Part shown: positions 43,639 to 57,723 of the stretch, one piece after another
Numbering within the stretch: the first letter of the stretch is position 1
Layout: the number at the start of each line of letters is the position of its first letter
NCBI GenBank assembly: GCA_030760725.1
Contig: JASWHV010000001.1
Coordinates: forward strand, 73,615,683-73,679,682
Direction of reading: 5' to 3'
DNA: 64,000 nucleotides
Source: Neostapfia colusana
Taxonomy: Eukaryota > Streptophyta > Magnoliopsida > Poales > Poaceae
Notes under the pieces: model-generated
Told to the model about the DNA's origin: nothing
The model's database searches: none
What the model saw: the letters and a program-made list of their open reading frames with translations, nothing else
Made by a program: the position numbers and the translations under genes

Positions 43639-45293
43639 TGCGATACCTATATGTGCTTAATACATTGGCTCTGACGATAAAAGTTTTGAATTCTGCCAAA
43701 ACATTCTTTTTGTCAAGGTTTGACTCTAGGTCCGAGCTACGACAAGATCCGACGTAAGGTCCGACTTGCTATGGCTGGGTCCGATATGTGTTTGGTTAGC
43801 TCCGGCGGTAGGTCCGACTAGCTTTGTTGAGTTCCAGTGCTAGGTTCTGCTTGCTTTGGTATGCTCCGGCTCAAGGTCCGGTTAGCTTTGGCAAGGTCCG
43901 GAGCAAAATCACAATGGTTCTGTTTTTACCATGCAAATGTTTTGAACTTGCTTTACATCTATGGAAAGTTTGCTTAGTATTCTTTAACTACGTTTTTGAA
44001 GTATTATGGCTGTTTACGGTGGTTAACATTTTGCTATGGTTTGCAACATGCTTATGTTAGATGTTCACGTAAGGTGTTGTGGTTTTCAGAACTAACGTGA
44101 GTCAAGTCGCGGACTTGTGCTCGAAAGTATTGGTTGTTTATTCATATGAAGGTGTTGCTTGAGTTCAAGATATGGCTGGTGACGGAATCCATTGAACTAG
44201 TCTTAGGGAGAAGATGAGGTTCAACGACCAAGTTCGGGAGGAATTGTGGTTGAGTTGATCGGGTGGTCGCGCAGCATGTTTGGATCAAGAACAATGCATA
44301 TGAAGATATCGTGGACGTCGTTGGAAGGTGTTTGCACGTGTGAAAGGAGTGCATGGACGTGTCTACATTGTTCCAAAGCATGGTGAAGAGATATGGAAGT
44401 GGAGATATTGTTAAAAAGGTTCAACTGGCTGGATTTTGCACTCAAGCTGCGGCTGAGGTGGTTATGGTTTGTTTATCGAAAGTTTCGAGTTGGTTATATT
44501 AGGATTTCGTGTTAGGCATGAAGTAAAGTTGTTTTAGGGATGTTTCGGATGTTCCTAAGGTGTTTGGAAGTCTTAAGATTGCTTCTATCTGCGTATAGAA
44601 GAGTCTTGAGCAGTATTGGAAAGTTACAGTTTGAATCCAATTAGGAGTAAGAGTCCTAGTTTGAATTGGGTTGGTCTTAGTGCTGGTTATATAAGCAAGG
44701 GAGGCCATGGCTTATTGGTGCAGGACTTTGGTCTGTTCCTCTTATGTTTTGATCAATAAAATTCGTATTTTAGAGGAGCTTTTGTGCCTTGTTCGTCCCA
44801 CATGTTTTTGTCAAGTCTTTCTCGTCGAGTTTCTGGACAGCACGACAGTGCTTTAGTGTTTTGATCATAACTCGAGTTTTACAGATCCAATTGACATGAT
44901 TCTTTTTGGGTTGTCTTAAAAACTTGATTATCTATCATTTGAAAACTTCACGGTCATTGTATTTTTATTTTCTGATATACATGAGTTTGTTTGCAGTGCT
45001 GCAGATCTGGTTTTTACTCGAGTAGAACAGATTGACCCTCGTTTGATCTTTCGATCATAACTTGAGTTATTTTTGACGGATTTCCATGATGCTTGTTGTC
45101 GTGTCTTCGTGACTTGATTCTCTATAATATATACCACTTTTGTCATGGTTGAACACGTTCAGATCAGTCACATACATGGTTTCTTTAACAGATCGATTTT
45201 CAGCCGAGTGGTTTTTTTTATGTTTCCGCTAAAAAGTTTAAGCCTATCATTCACCCCCATCTGGTATATTTTCACGTGCTCTTTGATCCTACA
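43639..45293 (+). repeat. 5' LTR of second copia copy
   Basis: 1655 bp, ending GATCCTACA. TATA box TATATAAG is at 44688-44695 and a CAATAAAA poly(A) signal near 44755. U3 has five exact AGGTCCG heptamers at about 43728-43905. Confidence 0.9.
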
Positions 45294-45354
45294 ATTGGTA
45301 TCAGAGCTATGGTGCTCTAATATTTGTTATTTGCACGTGTTTTGACTTATCATC

Positions 45355-47608
45355 ATGGAGAAATACTCCGCAAAACCTTGTATGTTCAGTGACATTGATT
45401 TTCAGTTTTCGAAGGCACGTATGGAGGCTTTCATCCAGGCGCAAGGCTTCGCAATATGGGAAAATGTGTACAAGACTTATGACGTGCAACAAAATGATCA
45501 AGTCATGGCTATGAACATGAGAGATGTCGACAACAACAACAAATCACAGAACATGATCATACAAGGAACTCAAAGTGACTTCGACCGTGTTGCACACCTC
45601 CGATCTGCACACGATGTGTGGAATGAACTTTGTGATTACTATGAAGGATCCAACACGATTAAGGAGGTAAGACAAGATATGTTAAAGAAAGAATACATGC
45701 GCTTCAAGATGCAACCCGGTGAGTCAATCGATGACCTCTTTGCTCGCTTCAATAAAATTCTCAGCAACTTGCGTAGTGTCAACGTTAATTTTTCAGATGC
45801 TGAAAATGATAGGCAATTACTAAGTGCATTAGACATGTCAATTTGGGAGATGAAAGTTACATCTATTTGTGAATATACTGTCTTGAGTACACCTACATTA
45901 GATGTGCTATATTCTAAGTTAAAAACTCATGAAATTGACATAATATCACATAAGAACCCCAACAAGTCTCTTGCGTTTGCTTCACAACGTGACATGCCTA
46001 GCTCTAGTCAATCTTCAACTTGTTGTATGCTTTCTTTGTTGTCCTCTCTAACCCTTGAACAGATTGAGGAGTTTCCAGAGGATGAACTTGCACTCATCTC
46101 TACTCGGTTCTCAAAAGCATTGCAAAATGTGAGAACTAGAAGGAGAGGAAGTGTCGGACCTCAACGATGCTTCGAATGTGGTAAGACAGGACATGTTCAT
46201 ACGGATTGCCCTAACCTTTTCAGGTCTTACTTCCCGGGATAAAAAGCAAACTAGGACGAAGCACTCCTCTGCAAACGATAGGAAAAGAAGAAGGGTTTTA
46301 TAGGACGCCAATTGGTAAATGGTTTTATCTCCGCACTTCAAGAACTTGGCTCGAGCGATGTGGACATCGGAAGTGACGAAGATGAAGATGATTTGGCAAA
46401 CTCATGCTTCATGGTGGACAAGTTCAAGTATGGAGGAGGCAGAACACAACAGCGACAATGAAGAGGTATGTCCTACTTGCGAAGAAATGTGTGATGCTAT
46501 TTCTCGTGCCACTGTTATAGTTAAGAAAAAGGACAAAAAACTTAGGGACAATGCTGTTAAAATTGAGTCACTAGAATCTGAAATTAATCGTTTGAAATAT
46601 TTGATTCCTAGTGATGATTCTTGTTCCTCACGTTATTTAATATACGAACAATTGTCCTCTCTAATAAGTTCACATACCTCCACACTTTATAAACCTGAGT
46701 TAGAGATTGAAAGGAACAGAGAGCTTGCTGCACTTAATGATAAAAACTTGAAAGATGCTTGTTGTTCTACAATTGATTTGCATTGTTCTACTTGTGATGA
46801 TCTTAATAAGAAACTACAAGTTGCTATGAATACTTTACGTTCTCATGAAGTTAAGTATTGTTCTAATTGCAAACTAAAAGGAAAAACTTCATGTCAAAAC
46901 TGCCTAGACTTGTCTAACAAACTTGATGACATGAATAGGACAATAGAGCGGTTTTATAATGGGAATAAGAATCTGAACGTGTTGTTGAATTCTTCTAAAT
47001 CTTGCAATGATAAAACTGGTTTAGGTTTTGATTCTCATGCTCATGCTAAAGCACATTAACCTAAAATTGTAAAGTCATTAGGAAGTGGTTTGAATAAAAC
47101 AGTTTCTAAACAAAAAGAAGTGGTTTTTAAATATGCAGGAGTGTTGTCTTATTTGGTTTCAAATAAGCATGTTGTCTGCTCATCTAGACACGGACATAAA
47201 GTTAAAATTCATTGTACCTACTGTGGTAGAGATGGTCATGTCATAGATTTTTGTTATAGACTAGCTAAGCAACAGAAAAAGGAAAGAATGATTGCTAGAT
47301 TACATAACAACTGTGCAAAACCTGTTGCGTGTGCTGAACTGAATGTTAGGAATATGCAACCTGCTGTAATGAGTCAAAAACATGCGAAGTTTGCTTCCGG
47401 ACCTACTGTTTTTAGTGCTACTCATGTAACACCTCGTAGGTCAGTAGTTGGGTGCAAAAATCCTCAAATTTTGGCTCATAAACCTGTTGTTTTATCTCAG
47501 CCTTTGCGTGTTACTTCTGCTGGACGTCGTGTGACTCAGTACTGAATTCCTAAATGCCTTTTGACTAACCCAAGTATTGAGTCATTGACGTATTGTACTT
47601 CTATGTAG
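45355..47608 (+). pseudogene. gag: gag of second copia copy
   Basis: MEKYSAKPCMFSDIDF start, open to 46242 through the gag core and first zinc knuckle (CFECGKTGHVHTDC). An extra T near 46210 shifts the frame. The rest is readable in 46319-47059, then 47090-47545 with the second knuckle (CTYCGRDGHVIDFC). A TGA at about 47543 replaces a Trp codon of the first copy. A TAG at 47606-47608 stands at the same codon as the TAG that ends gag in the first copy. Confidence 0.88.
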
Positions 47609-50600
47609 ATTACACGCTTGAGGAAGGAGAACATTTGGATTGTGGATTCAGGATGCTCATGCCACATGACCGGTAACAAAGAATGGTTCTCCTCCCTCTC
47701 TTTTGTGTCACATGTAGAAAATGTTACTTTTGCCTATAATTCTTCAACTCCTATAATTGCTAAGGGTTCAGTTAGAGTAAATAATCACTACACTTTAAAA
47801 TATGTGGCACTTGTTAAAAAATTTGAAATACAACTTGCTTTCTGTTTCACAATTGCTAGATGAAAATCTAGAAATTATTTTCACTAAAAATTGTTGCAAG
47901 GTTGTAGATTCAAATAGTGAGCTCATTTTTAATGTCTCGGTTTGGAAGAGTTTCGAAAGCTGATTTTGATATGTCATCCTCTAAGCATAGATGTCTAGTT
48001 GCTAATGATTCAAAAGACTTATATTTTTGGCATCATAGACTTGGTCACGTAGGCTTTGATCATCTCCAACGTGTTAGTGCTCTTGATCGCATATGTGGGC
48101 TGCCTAAGCTTAAAGGGGACAAAGAAATTGTGTGCTCTTCTTGTAGACATGCTAAGATGGTTGCAGGTTCACATGCTCCTCTCACAATGACCATGACAAC
48201 TGAACCGGGTCAACTTTTGCACCTTGACACCGTAGGACCTTCACGTGTTCAATCCTTCGGAGATAAATGGTATGTTCTTGTAATTGTTGATAACTATTCT
48301 AGATACTCTTGGGTTTATTTTATGGCATCTAATAATGAAACTTTTAGTCACTTTAGAACCTTATTTCTTAGATTATCAATTGATCACCCAGGATCTTTAA
48401 AAGCAATTAGAAGTGATAATGGAACCAAATTTAAAAATCAACCGTTTGATCAATTTCGTGCTTAAAATGGAATAGATCATCATATTTCTTCACCATATGT
48501 ACCTCAACAAAACGGTGTTGTAGTGAGAAAGAACAGAACCTTAGTTGAGATGGCTCGGACTATGCTTGATGAATATAAAACTCCGAGAAAATTTTGGGCT
48601 GATGCAATTGCAACTGCTTGTTATATCTCAAATCGTGTTTTCTTGCGTGCTAAGCTAGGTAAAGTATCATATGAACTTCAGTTTGGACATAGGCCTAGTG
48701 TCACACATTTTTGGGTCTTTGGTTGCAAATGCTTTGTTAAGAAACATGGTAAACTTGATAAATTTTAACCTAGATCTGTTGATGGCATGTTTCTTGGTTA
48801 CCCATCTCATACTAGAGGCTACCGTGTGCTTTTACATGACACTAACAAAATTGCGGAGACTTGTGAGGATTCTTTTGATGAAGCTAGCCCAGGTACTAGG
48901 TTTAATATTGCAGGACCAGACCCATATCCGTAGGGGGAGAATATTTTCATCGAAGAAGATGAAGAAGTGATGCTGCTGCCCAAAAATTCAGGAGCTAATG
49001 ACATTGTTCCAGCTCCTGATTTTGATTCACAACCAGCACCTATGACCACCATTCCTGGTCCAGATCGTCCTCAAGTCACAAGTTCTTCAATTTGTGATGA
49101 ACATGAGGAAGAATGAGCTTGTGAATTGTCTACTCCCCTCCGGGTCCTCAAAAGTCATCCTCCAAAACAAATGATTGGAAGCTTGCACGAACGAGTCACA
49201 CGGTCCAGGTTTTATGATCCAAACTCTCATGCTCATTCTGCATTTGTTGCTTCTTTTGAACCCAAAGATATATCACACGCACTCACTAATGAATCTTGGA
49301 TTATTGCCATGCAAGAAGAGTTAGAAAATTTGGAAAGAAATAATGTTTGGAAACTTGTATCTCCACCTCAAGGTCACACTCTAATCGGAACTAAATGGGT
49401 GTTTAAAAATAAACAAAGTGAGGATGGGGTTGTGGTTAGGAATAAGGCTAGGTTGGTTGCTCAAGGTTTCACACAAGTTGAAGGACTAGATTTTGATGAT
49501 GCTTTTGCTCCTGTTGCTAGATTAGAAGCCATAAAAATTTTGTTAGCATTTGCTGCATCTAAAGGTTTCAAGTTATATCAAATGGATTTTAAAAGTGATT
49601 CTCTTAATGACTACATAGATGAGGAGGTTTATGTCAAGCAACCACCGGATTTTGAAAATCCAAATTTTCCTAATCATGTTTACAGACTGTCCACAGCCTT
49701 GTATGGTCTTAAACAAGCCCCTAGATCATGGTATGATAGGTTAAAAACATGCTTACTTGAAAAGGGGTTTACCATGGGCAAGGTTGATAAAACTCTTTTT
49801 GTGCTTAAGCATGGCAATGACTCATTATTCGTTCAAGTGTAGGTGGATGATATTATCTTTGGTTGTGCTTCTCATGATCTTGTGTCCAAGTTTTCAGCTA
49901 TGATGAGTTCAGAAATTGAAATGAGTATGATGGGAGAACTCACATACTTTTTTGGGGCTGCAAATCAAGCAAACAAAGGAGGGTACTTTTGTGCATCAAA
50001 CAAAGTATACAAGAGACCTTCTTAAGCGCTTCAACATGGAAAAAAGCAAGTCTCTTCGGACACCAATGGGTATAGCAACGACACTTGAACTTGATGAAGA
50101 TGGTGAACCCGTGGATCAAAAATAATATAGAAGTATGATTGGATCACTTTTGTACCTCACGGCATCAAGACCGGACATACAATTCAGCGTGTCTTTGTGC
50201 ATGATTTCAAGCTTCTCTATGTGCTTCACATCGTAAATCCGTCAAAAGAATTCTCAGGTACTTACATGGAACTCAAGAATTGGGATTTTTCTTCCTTCTT
50301 CCTCAACCATTACTTTGAAAGCTTTTTCGGATGCTGATTTGGTGGTTGTAGAATTGATAGGAAAAGTACCTCGGGTGCTTGTCATTTTTTTTGTAATTCA
50401 CTTGTTGCTTGGTCCTCTAGAAAACAAAATTCAGTTGCACAATCCACAGCCAAATCTGAATATGTAGCTGCTGCTAGCGCTTGCTCACAAATTCTTTGGA
50501 TTGTTCAAACACTTAAGGACTATGGAGTTGATCTAAATAGTGTTTCCACTATTTTGTGATAACACTAGTGTCATTTGCATTGCTAAAAACCCCGTGCAAC

Positions 50601-50761
50601 ATTCAAGAACAAAGCACATTGACATTAGGTATCACTTTCTCCGCAATAATGTTGAAAAAGGAAACATTGTGTTTCACCATGTAGATACCAAACAACAATT
50701 GGCTGACATTTTTACAAAACCTTTGGATTTCACTAGTTTTTGTTTCATTCTAGTGAAATAG
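47609..50761 (+). pseudogene. pol: pol of second copia copy
   Basis: Protease DSGCSCHMTG is near 47645. Integrase shows WHHRLGHVGFDHL, VCSSCRHAKMV, D in HLDTVG, and RSDNGTKFKN where the usual Glu-rich text is changed; a TAA lies near 48463 before the third catalytic region. RT (49126-49842) is open. It ends at TAG 49840-49842, which replaces exactly the Tyr codon of the YVDD box (VDD follows). RNase H is in pieces, the last one 50540-50761 (TKHIDIRYHFL, LADIFTKPLD). At least six frameshifts or stops in all. Confidence 0.9.
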
Positions 50762-51799
50762 GGGTTATGCATCCTCATGGCTTAAATTGAGGGGGAGTTT
50801 TGAAACTTGGGAAGTCTATGTGTGAATTTGAGTTTAAAATAATATGAGCATAGTATTTCATACATATATGACTTTGTGATTCCTTTTATATGATGAAAGT
50901 TCTTACTACATTACTGATGCTATACATTTTGTAGTTTTGGCCATGACTAGTAATTGGAATAATTATTTATACTAAATCTGGTCATGATTGAACTTTCTTG
51001 CTGTTTTAAACTTGTTGCATGCTCACAAGTGTTTTTAATAATGAAAAAATAATCAATCAACTATTCACATGTTGAGCTTTTATGTTCAAATAAAAAATTG
51101 AGAAAAAGATCAAGAGAATATGCATGCATCACACTTCTTCTTTTGAGATGGCTTATCATTGCACTTAGATATGAACTTGGAAGAAATTGTGTATGACTAA
51201 AACCATGTCCTTAAGCTTCTGATTGTCGAATGACATAGGCTTGGCTTGGTTGGTTAGAATAAGGCTGATGCGGCATATAATCTCTTGCAGATGTCATATG
51301 ATCTGAATTTGTACTTTGAAAAATAATTAAAATGCAGCAACAAGTGTTATGCTTTCAGGTCTTGACATAGTTAAGTTTGTGAGATCATGACTTGCTTAAA
51401 TTGAAAATTAAACTTGATCTCTAGCATGGCTTACACTACTTTATGTATCTTATTGATGTGATAGTATAAGTCACTTGACAGTATGGCTTGGATGAGCTTT
51501 GTTTTACATGTATATGTTATAAATATGCTCATATATAACAATTAAAATTTTTCTTTTGAACCTTGCTGAATACATTGTATGGTTTTCACAAGTGTTTTGG
51601 CACGATTCTTCTCAGGGGGAGAATTTTTGTTTTTCTTCACATTTTATTGCTGATTTACAAAGGGGGGAAATATGTATAGGGTGAGAAATTTTTGTTTCGA
51701 AATTTCTTCCTCATTTGATTGTTCTCAAAACATTTCATGTGAATAAGAAAATGTTCGGATTTTAAGTGGTATTGCCAATGCATTCATCAAGAGGGAGAT
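50762..51799 (+). promoter_or_regulatory. 3' untranslated region of second copia copy with purine tracts
   Basis: Non-coding, collinear with 19343-20326. Tracts: GAGGGGGAG near 50791, CAGGGGGAG near 51616, GGGGGGAAA near 51662, and GAGGGAG just before the 3' LTR, where the first copy has GGGGGAG. Confidence 0.75.
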
Positions 51800-53434
51800 T
51801 GTGAGACCTATGTGTCCTGAATACATTGGCTATGACGATAAAAGTTTTGAATTCTGCCAAAACACTCTTTTTGTCAACGTCTGACTCTAGGTCCGAGCTC
51901 CGACAAGATCCGACGTAAGGTCTGACTTGCTTTTGCTACATGTGTTTGGTTAGCTCCGGCGGTAGGTCCGACTAGCTTTGGTAAGTTCCGGTGCTAGGTT
52001 CTGCTAGCTTTGGTAAGCTCTGGCTCAAGGTCCAGTTAGCTTTGGCAAGGTCCGGAGCTAAATAACAGTGGTTCTGTTTTTACCAAGCAAATGTTTTGAA
52101 CTTGCTTTACATCTATGGAAAGTTTGCTTAGTATTCTTTTACTAAGTTTTTGAAGTGTTATGGCTGTTTACGGTGGTTAACATTTTGCTATGGTTTGCAA
52201 CACGCTTATGTGAGGTGTTCACGTAAGGTGTTGTGGTTTTCGGAACTAACGTGAGTCAAGTCATGGACGTGTGCTCAAAAGTATTGGTTGTTTATTCATG
52301 TGCAGGTGTTTCTTAAGTTCAAGATATGGCTGGTGACTGGATCCATTGAACTAGTCTTAGGGAGAAAATGAGGTTCAACAACCATGTTCAGGATGAATTG
52401 TGGTTGAGTTGATCGGGAGGTCGCGCATCATGTTTGGATCAAGAACAATGCATATGATGGTATCATGGACGTCGTTGTTAGTGTTTGCACGTGTGCATGG
52501 ACATGTCTACATTGTTCCAAGGCGTGGTGAAGAGATATGGAAGTGGATATATGGTTGAAAAGGTTCAACCGGCTGGATTTTGCGCTCAGGCTGCGGCTGA
52601 GGCGGTTATGGTTTGTTTAAGGAAAGTTTCGAGTTGGTTATAATAGGAATTCATGTTAGGCATGAAGTAGAGTTGTTTTAGGAATGTTTGGAACGTTCCT
52701 AAGGTGTTTGGAAGTCTTAAGATTGCCTCTATCTGCGTATAGAAGAGTCATGAGCAGTATTGGAAAGTTACAGTTTGAATCCAAGTAGGAGTAGGAGTCC
52801 TAGTTTGAATTGGGTTGGCCTTAGGGCTGGTTATATAAGCATGGGAGGCCAAGGCTCGTAGGTGCCCGACTTTGGACTGTTCCTCTTATGTTTTGATCAA
52901 TAAAATTCGTATTTTAGAGGAGCTTTTGGCCTTGTTCGTCCGACTTGTTTTTGTCAAGTCTTTCTCGTCGAGTTTCTGGACAGCACAACAGTGCTTCAGT
53001 GTTTTGATCATAACTCAAGTTTTACAGATCCAATTGACGTGATTTATTTTAGGTTGTCTTCAAAACTTGATTATATATCATCTGTGAAAATTTAACGGTC
53101 ATTGGATTTGTAGTTTCATATCTACACGAGTTTCTTTGCAGTGTTGCAGATCTGGTTTTTACTCGAGTAGAACAGATTGACCCTCGTTTGATCTTTCATA
53201 ACTTGAGTTATTTTTGACGGATTTCCGTGATTCTTGTTGTCGTGTCTTTGTGACTTGATTCTCTATAATATATACAACTTTTGTCACGGTTGAAAATGTT
53301 TAGATCAGTCGCATACACGGTTTCTTTAACATATCAATTTTCTGCGGAGTGGGTTTTTTTGTTGCTTCCGCTAAAAAGTTTAAATCTACCATTCACCCCC
53401 TCTGGTAGCTTTCCACGTGCTCTTCGATCCTACA
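51800..53434 (+). repeat. 3' LTR of second copia copy
   Basis: 1635 bp, TGTGAGACC to GATCCTACA, collinear with 43639-45293 but with many substitutions and small gaps. The TATA box region is gttatataagcatgg near 52832. Confidence 0.9.
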
Positions 53435-56099
53435 TTACATGATCATGAAACCAGGATAGGAAGTCAGGTCTTCTGTTTATTACATCTCGTCGCATCACTT
53501 CTACTTGTTTTCTCGTAGATTAATGTTTATGTGTCCAATTCTGTTTATGAAACTCTCTATACGAAAAGAAAAATTTTAGAACACATCTGTTCCATTTATG
53601 ATGAGTAGCATAAATGTAGGACAAACACTTACTCGAAATATTTATCCATCTCATCTATATTGGCATACATGTAGAGGAAAGCAGCATTCCTTTCTTCTGC
53701 CGTAGAGTTGTAGGAATTGCAACTACCAACTGCAGTGCCTCTTGTTGCAAAAATGGAGAGATCGCTACAAGGAGTTTGATCATCCATATTGTAATGCATT
53801 GCCGAAGTATTGACATTGTGTTCCTCTGCAAAGTAAACACTTGCAAAATATCCTACTTCCTTAAGAGTAAATGCTTCGGCGATGCACCCTTCTACCTTTG
53901 TCCTGTTACAAACCATTAGTTTCAGATATCTTAGCGCTCTTTCAATATGATACATCCACCTATATTGCATGGGACCGCCCACTTTAGCTTCATATGGAAG
54001 ATGAATAAGGAGATGTTGCATTGGATTGAAGAAGCCTGGAGGATTTTTTTCCATCTTACATAATAATACCGGTATCTCCTTCTCCAACTTACTCATCATC
54101 TCTATCGTGATTTCTTTAGCATAGAGATGTCTATAGAAGTGGCTAAGCTCGGCTAGCACCTTCCACAACGCATCGTCAAAATAGCCCCGAAACATAACAG
54201 GTAGAAGTCGTTCCATCATTATGTGATAATCATGAGTCTTCAACCCAGTTAGTTTTTTAGTTTTCACACTCACAGCTCGTTTCAGACTAGCTGCGTAACC
54301 ATCTAGTAATTTCAAACTTTTCAACCATTCGAGTACTTCTTTCTTTTCTTTGGGTTGAAGACAGAAGGAAGCATGTGGTTTACCAGCACTTTCAGAAAGC
54401 TCAAGAGTTGGACGGTTACAAAGCTCAACCGAATCCTTTCGAGACTTTATATTGTCTTTCGTTTTGCCCGTCATGTTCCTGCATGTGCTTATGATACATT
54501 CCCCATGTTACGCTCTTGATGCATGACATCAATGTTGTGCATTAGTATCAACGCATTCACATATGGTAGCTCCCATAGTCCACATATATGAGTCCAATTG
54601 TGATAATTTTTGAAACCGACAAAATATCTAGGACAATCTTTATCTGGCAACAGTTTATCCAACATATCAGATATTTTCGACCCATTAAGACATTCCTCTG
54701 TAGTCTAAACATGTGATTCGAAGGAAGCCAACGTTTGTGACAATCAAAGTAACATATCTTTCCTCCATGAGTAAGTGAAAAACAGTCAGTGTTAGAAGCA
54801 CATATTGGACACGTCAAACGATCGTGAGTGCTCCATCCAGAAAACATGGCATATGCCGGAAAATCATTGACGGACCACAAATAAGCAGCTCGAAGGATGA
54901 ATCGCTTCTTCTTGTAATTGTCATACGCTTCGACTCCTGTCCACAACATTGTCAATTCTTCGATGAGCGGTTTCAACATCACGTTCAGACGTGACCCCGG
55001 ATGATCCGGCCTAAGTAAAATGAGGCTAAGGAACATCAACTCATACTTCATACAGAGGGCCGGTGGTAGATTGTACGGAATAACAAAGACAGGCCAACAG
55101 GAGTACGATGAAGCGTTTGTACTTAACGGCGAGAATCCATCTGTTGCCAACCCAATCTGAACATTTATCGCATCACGGCCGAACTCTGGATCAAACCGGT
55201 CCAGCGCCTTCCATGCCTCACCATCGGACGGGTGCGTCATGACTTCTTTGTTCTGACGTACACCTTCTTTGTGCCATCTTATGTGTCTGGCAGTTTTTTT
55301 GAAAGAAACAAACGCTTCACGCGAGGTGTCACGGGTAACGAAGCTGCTTACGGGCCACTTCTCTCGTAACATTTTCACCATCTTCATTAATGACTTTGAC
55401 ATACCTCGATTCACCACATTGTAAACATTTTTTCTCTTTCGCATATTCTTTCCAAAAAAGCATGCAGTTGTCTGGAAACACATCAATCTTCTCATATTTC
55501 ATACCGAGACCCGAAAACAATTTCTTTGTATGATAAATATCTTTAGGAACTTTATGGGGTGGTGGAAGGATATTGCTAATCAATTTGATGAGGTCGTTGT
55601 AACAGTTATTAGAAAAGAAATACTTAGACTTAATTACCATAAGTCTAGTCATGAAAGTAAGGAGGGTCACTTCCGTGTGTTCATGTAGCGGCTGTTCTGA
55701 AGCTTTGAGAAGCTCAAAGAACGCTTCAACCTCCGTTGTAGGTGGATCCTCCGTAAGGTCTGGTTGTATAGCTTCTAGCATCTCATCCATGCTATCATCC
55801 CCCGTGTTATCATCAATGTCCTCTTCCACTTCTTGTACAGCTTTAGAAGCTATCTCGCCATGAAAGGTCCAGACCTCATAACATGGCGTGTAACCATTTT
55901 GACACAAATGTATTGAAAGTTCAACTTTTTCCAAAAACTTGGTATTCCGGCATTTCGTACATGGGCACCGCACCTTATCGGTTTTTGACAACGAAAATGC
56001 CCGATCTACAAAAGCATCTGTCTTGGCAAACCACTCATCTGATTGACAACTAGATCTGCTCTTCCAACCAGTATACATCCATCTGCGGTCTTCACCCAT

Positions 56100-57723
56100 G
56101 TTTTACTCTGCAATATAAAGCTATAGAAATTACATTCACTTTACATCTATTGGAAGGGATAGGTCCTAAACCCATCCAAGAGTGACCGAGAGGAGCGTAA
56201 TTATAATGAGACGATGGCTCTAGATCCAGACGAAATTTTGGCAGCATAAACCCGCTGTTCTCCAACTGCACGTCCCCTTGGTCACCCCAGGCTGTCCAAA
56301 AAGGGACAATTCCGAACATACACGTCTCATATGCATAATGCATGTGAGACGGGCCGGTCCGAAACGGGTGACGCATATTGTATAGGTTACGTGAATCTTA
56401 GTTTTTATAGTGATTTACGAGTGAGGGGTAAGAACGAGAGAAAGGAGGAAAGAACGATGGAGAGATAGTTAAGTGGGCCAGCCGTCCTAAGTTATACTCC
56501 ATCCGGTCGCGCCAGTGATGACGTACGAGCCAAGGTTCGCTGCTATGGGCTGGCAGTTCCTTGCGGAGGATCAAAGGCTGAGCACCGATGGATCCGCCAG
56601 TGCGGGAGCATGCAGGGAGTCGTCAGAGCGGTGGGAGAGGGGCGGAGGGGGAGGGCAGTTCTGGGCGGAGGATTGGAGGCCGAGCGCCGCTCGGGTGGAG
56701 GTGATCGAAGGCGAAGGGGGCGGCGACCCGTGGTATCGAGGGGGAAGGGGGGGCGGTGCAAGGTATCGAGGGGGGAGGGGGCAGCGGGGCTGGGTATTTG
56801 GTGGGTGGCTAAGGGTTTAGGGTGTGAAGTTTGGGCCGGGTTTAGGGTCTTTTCTGTTTTATTTTTTACAATATACTTGTTGATATAAAATGATATTATT
56901 AATAATATTTTCCTTGATTATTAAGGCATCACCTCGCCTTACGCCTTATCCCTTAGAAGGTAGGAAGGGGATAGGTTGCCTTATGTCGCCTTACCACCTT
57001 AATAACTATGCACTCAAGCAATCAAATTATACTCAAATTTCTAATAATTTTAAAGTATGTCATAAAATAAAACAAATAATTAACAAATAAATAAGTTAAA
57101 TAATAAACAAAGAAAATCTACACCTAAATACTCAAATAAGAAAACTAAATTAAAATATTAATATTCAAATAAGAAAACTAAACTAAAATTTACACCTAAA
57201 TTTACACTAAGTAATATAGTTAAAAAATTAAATAACTAAACAATCTCCACTATTAATTAAGTAACCAAATTATAAAAGAAATATTAAACTAACAAATTAA
57301 CTAATCAACTAAACAAATAATCAACTTAATAATCAACTAAAACAAAATAAAGTAACCTATTTAAGTAACAAATGAACTCATTAACTAAACTAATTAATAA
57401 AGTAAGTAAATTAATTAATAAATGAAGTAAATAAATAATTTATACGATCAATAAAACTTACCTCGATGTGACGGCGATGCGGGGAAGCTCAGGGCCGAGC
57501 GGAGGCGGCGGTGGCGGTGCGGGCCGGGCGGAGGCGACGCGCCACGCGAGGTCGGGCGGCGTGGCAGGGCAGGGCTGGGCGGCGGCGGAGCCGACGGCGA
57601 TGGGGCGTGGTGGCTGGCGGCTGGGAAGAGGCGGCGGGAGTTGGGCGCGGCGGCAGGGCGGAGGCGGCAGGGCTCGGGCGGAATAGCACGAGCCTGGGGC
57701 GACGGTGGCGGATATAAACCACA
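56100..57723. other. 5' non-coding part of the CACTA element
   Basis: 56100-56500 lies upstream of tnp2. An open minus-strand stretch (56376-56092) reaches to the gene start but looks like nothing known. 56515-56820 is G-rich and open in several frames by composition. 56880-57460 is very A/T-rich, made of words like aactaaa and aaataa, with a direct repeat of caaataagaaaactaaa (about 57134 and 57172). 57468-57710 is G/C-rich. It probably includes the promoter for both minus-strand genes; no clear TATA box was chosen. Confidence 0.5.

Larger units (their letters stand above)
43639..53434 (+). mobile_element. Second Ty1/copia (Sirevirus-type) copy, decayed, 9796 bp
   Basis: Same family as the first copy. 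TTACA duplications lie at 43634-43638 and 53435-53439. The 5' LTR start reads TGCGATACC where the 3' LTR has TGTGAGACC. Primer site TGGTATCAGAGC is at 45296-45307. gag and pol are broken by many frameshifts and stops, so it is older than the first copy or was dead longer. It is inserted in the CACTA tnp2 gene. Confidence 0.94.
42972..56099 (-). pseudogene. CACTA transposase gene, tnp2 type, split by a copia element
   Basis: Starts at ATG 56099 (MGEDRRWMYTGW). Order: Transposase-associated domain (AFSLSKTDKVRCPCTKCRN), acidic linker, Tnp2 domain (HIRWHKEGVRQN, HPSDGEAWKALD, GLATDGFSP, FPAYAMFSGWSTHDRLTCPIC, HNIDVMH), DUF4218 (54474-53629: PVMFRGYFDDALWKVLAELSHF, GPMQYRWMYHIER). After the copia insertion, DUF4216 (43513-42972: GFRFRTTQFEFHRP, YYLPYTCKKLDALWVVHKV). 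This is the full domain order of plant CACTA transposases, which cut and join the element ends. Frameshifts lie near 55340, in a 7-base A run near 55297, near 54500, and near 43130. The copia element lies between DUF4218 and DUF4216 (43639-53434), so the copy is dead. Confidence 0.92.

Noticed and set aside
56880..57460. Matrix-attachment region or origin
   Set aside because: Only A/T-richness supports it, and no specific motif could be shown.
56515..57717. Gly/Arg- and Ala/Pro-rich open frames in the CACTA 5' region
   Set aside because: G/C-rich composition opens several frames on both strands; no splice or domain support.
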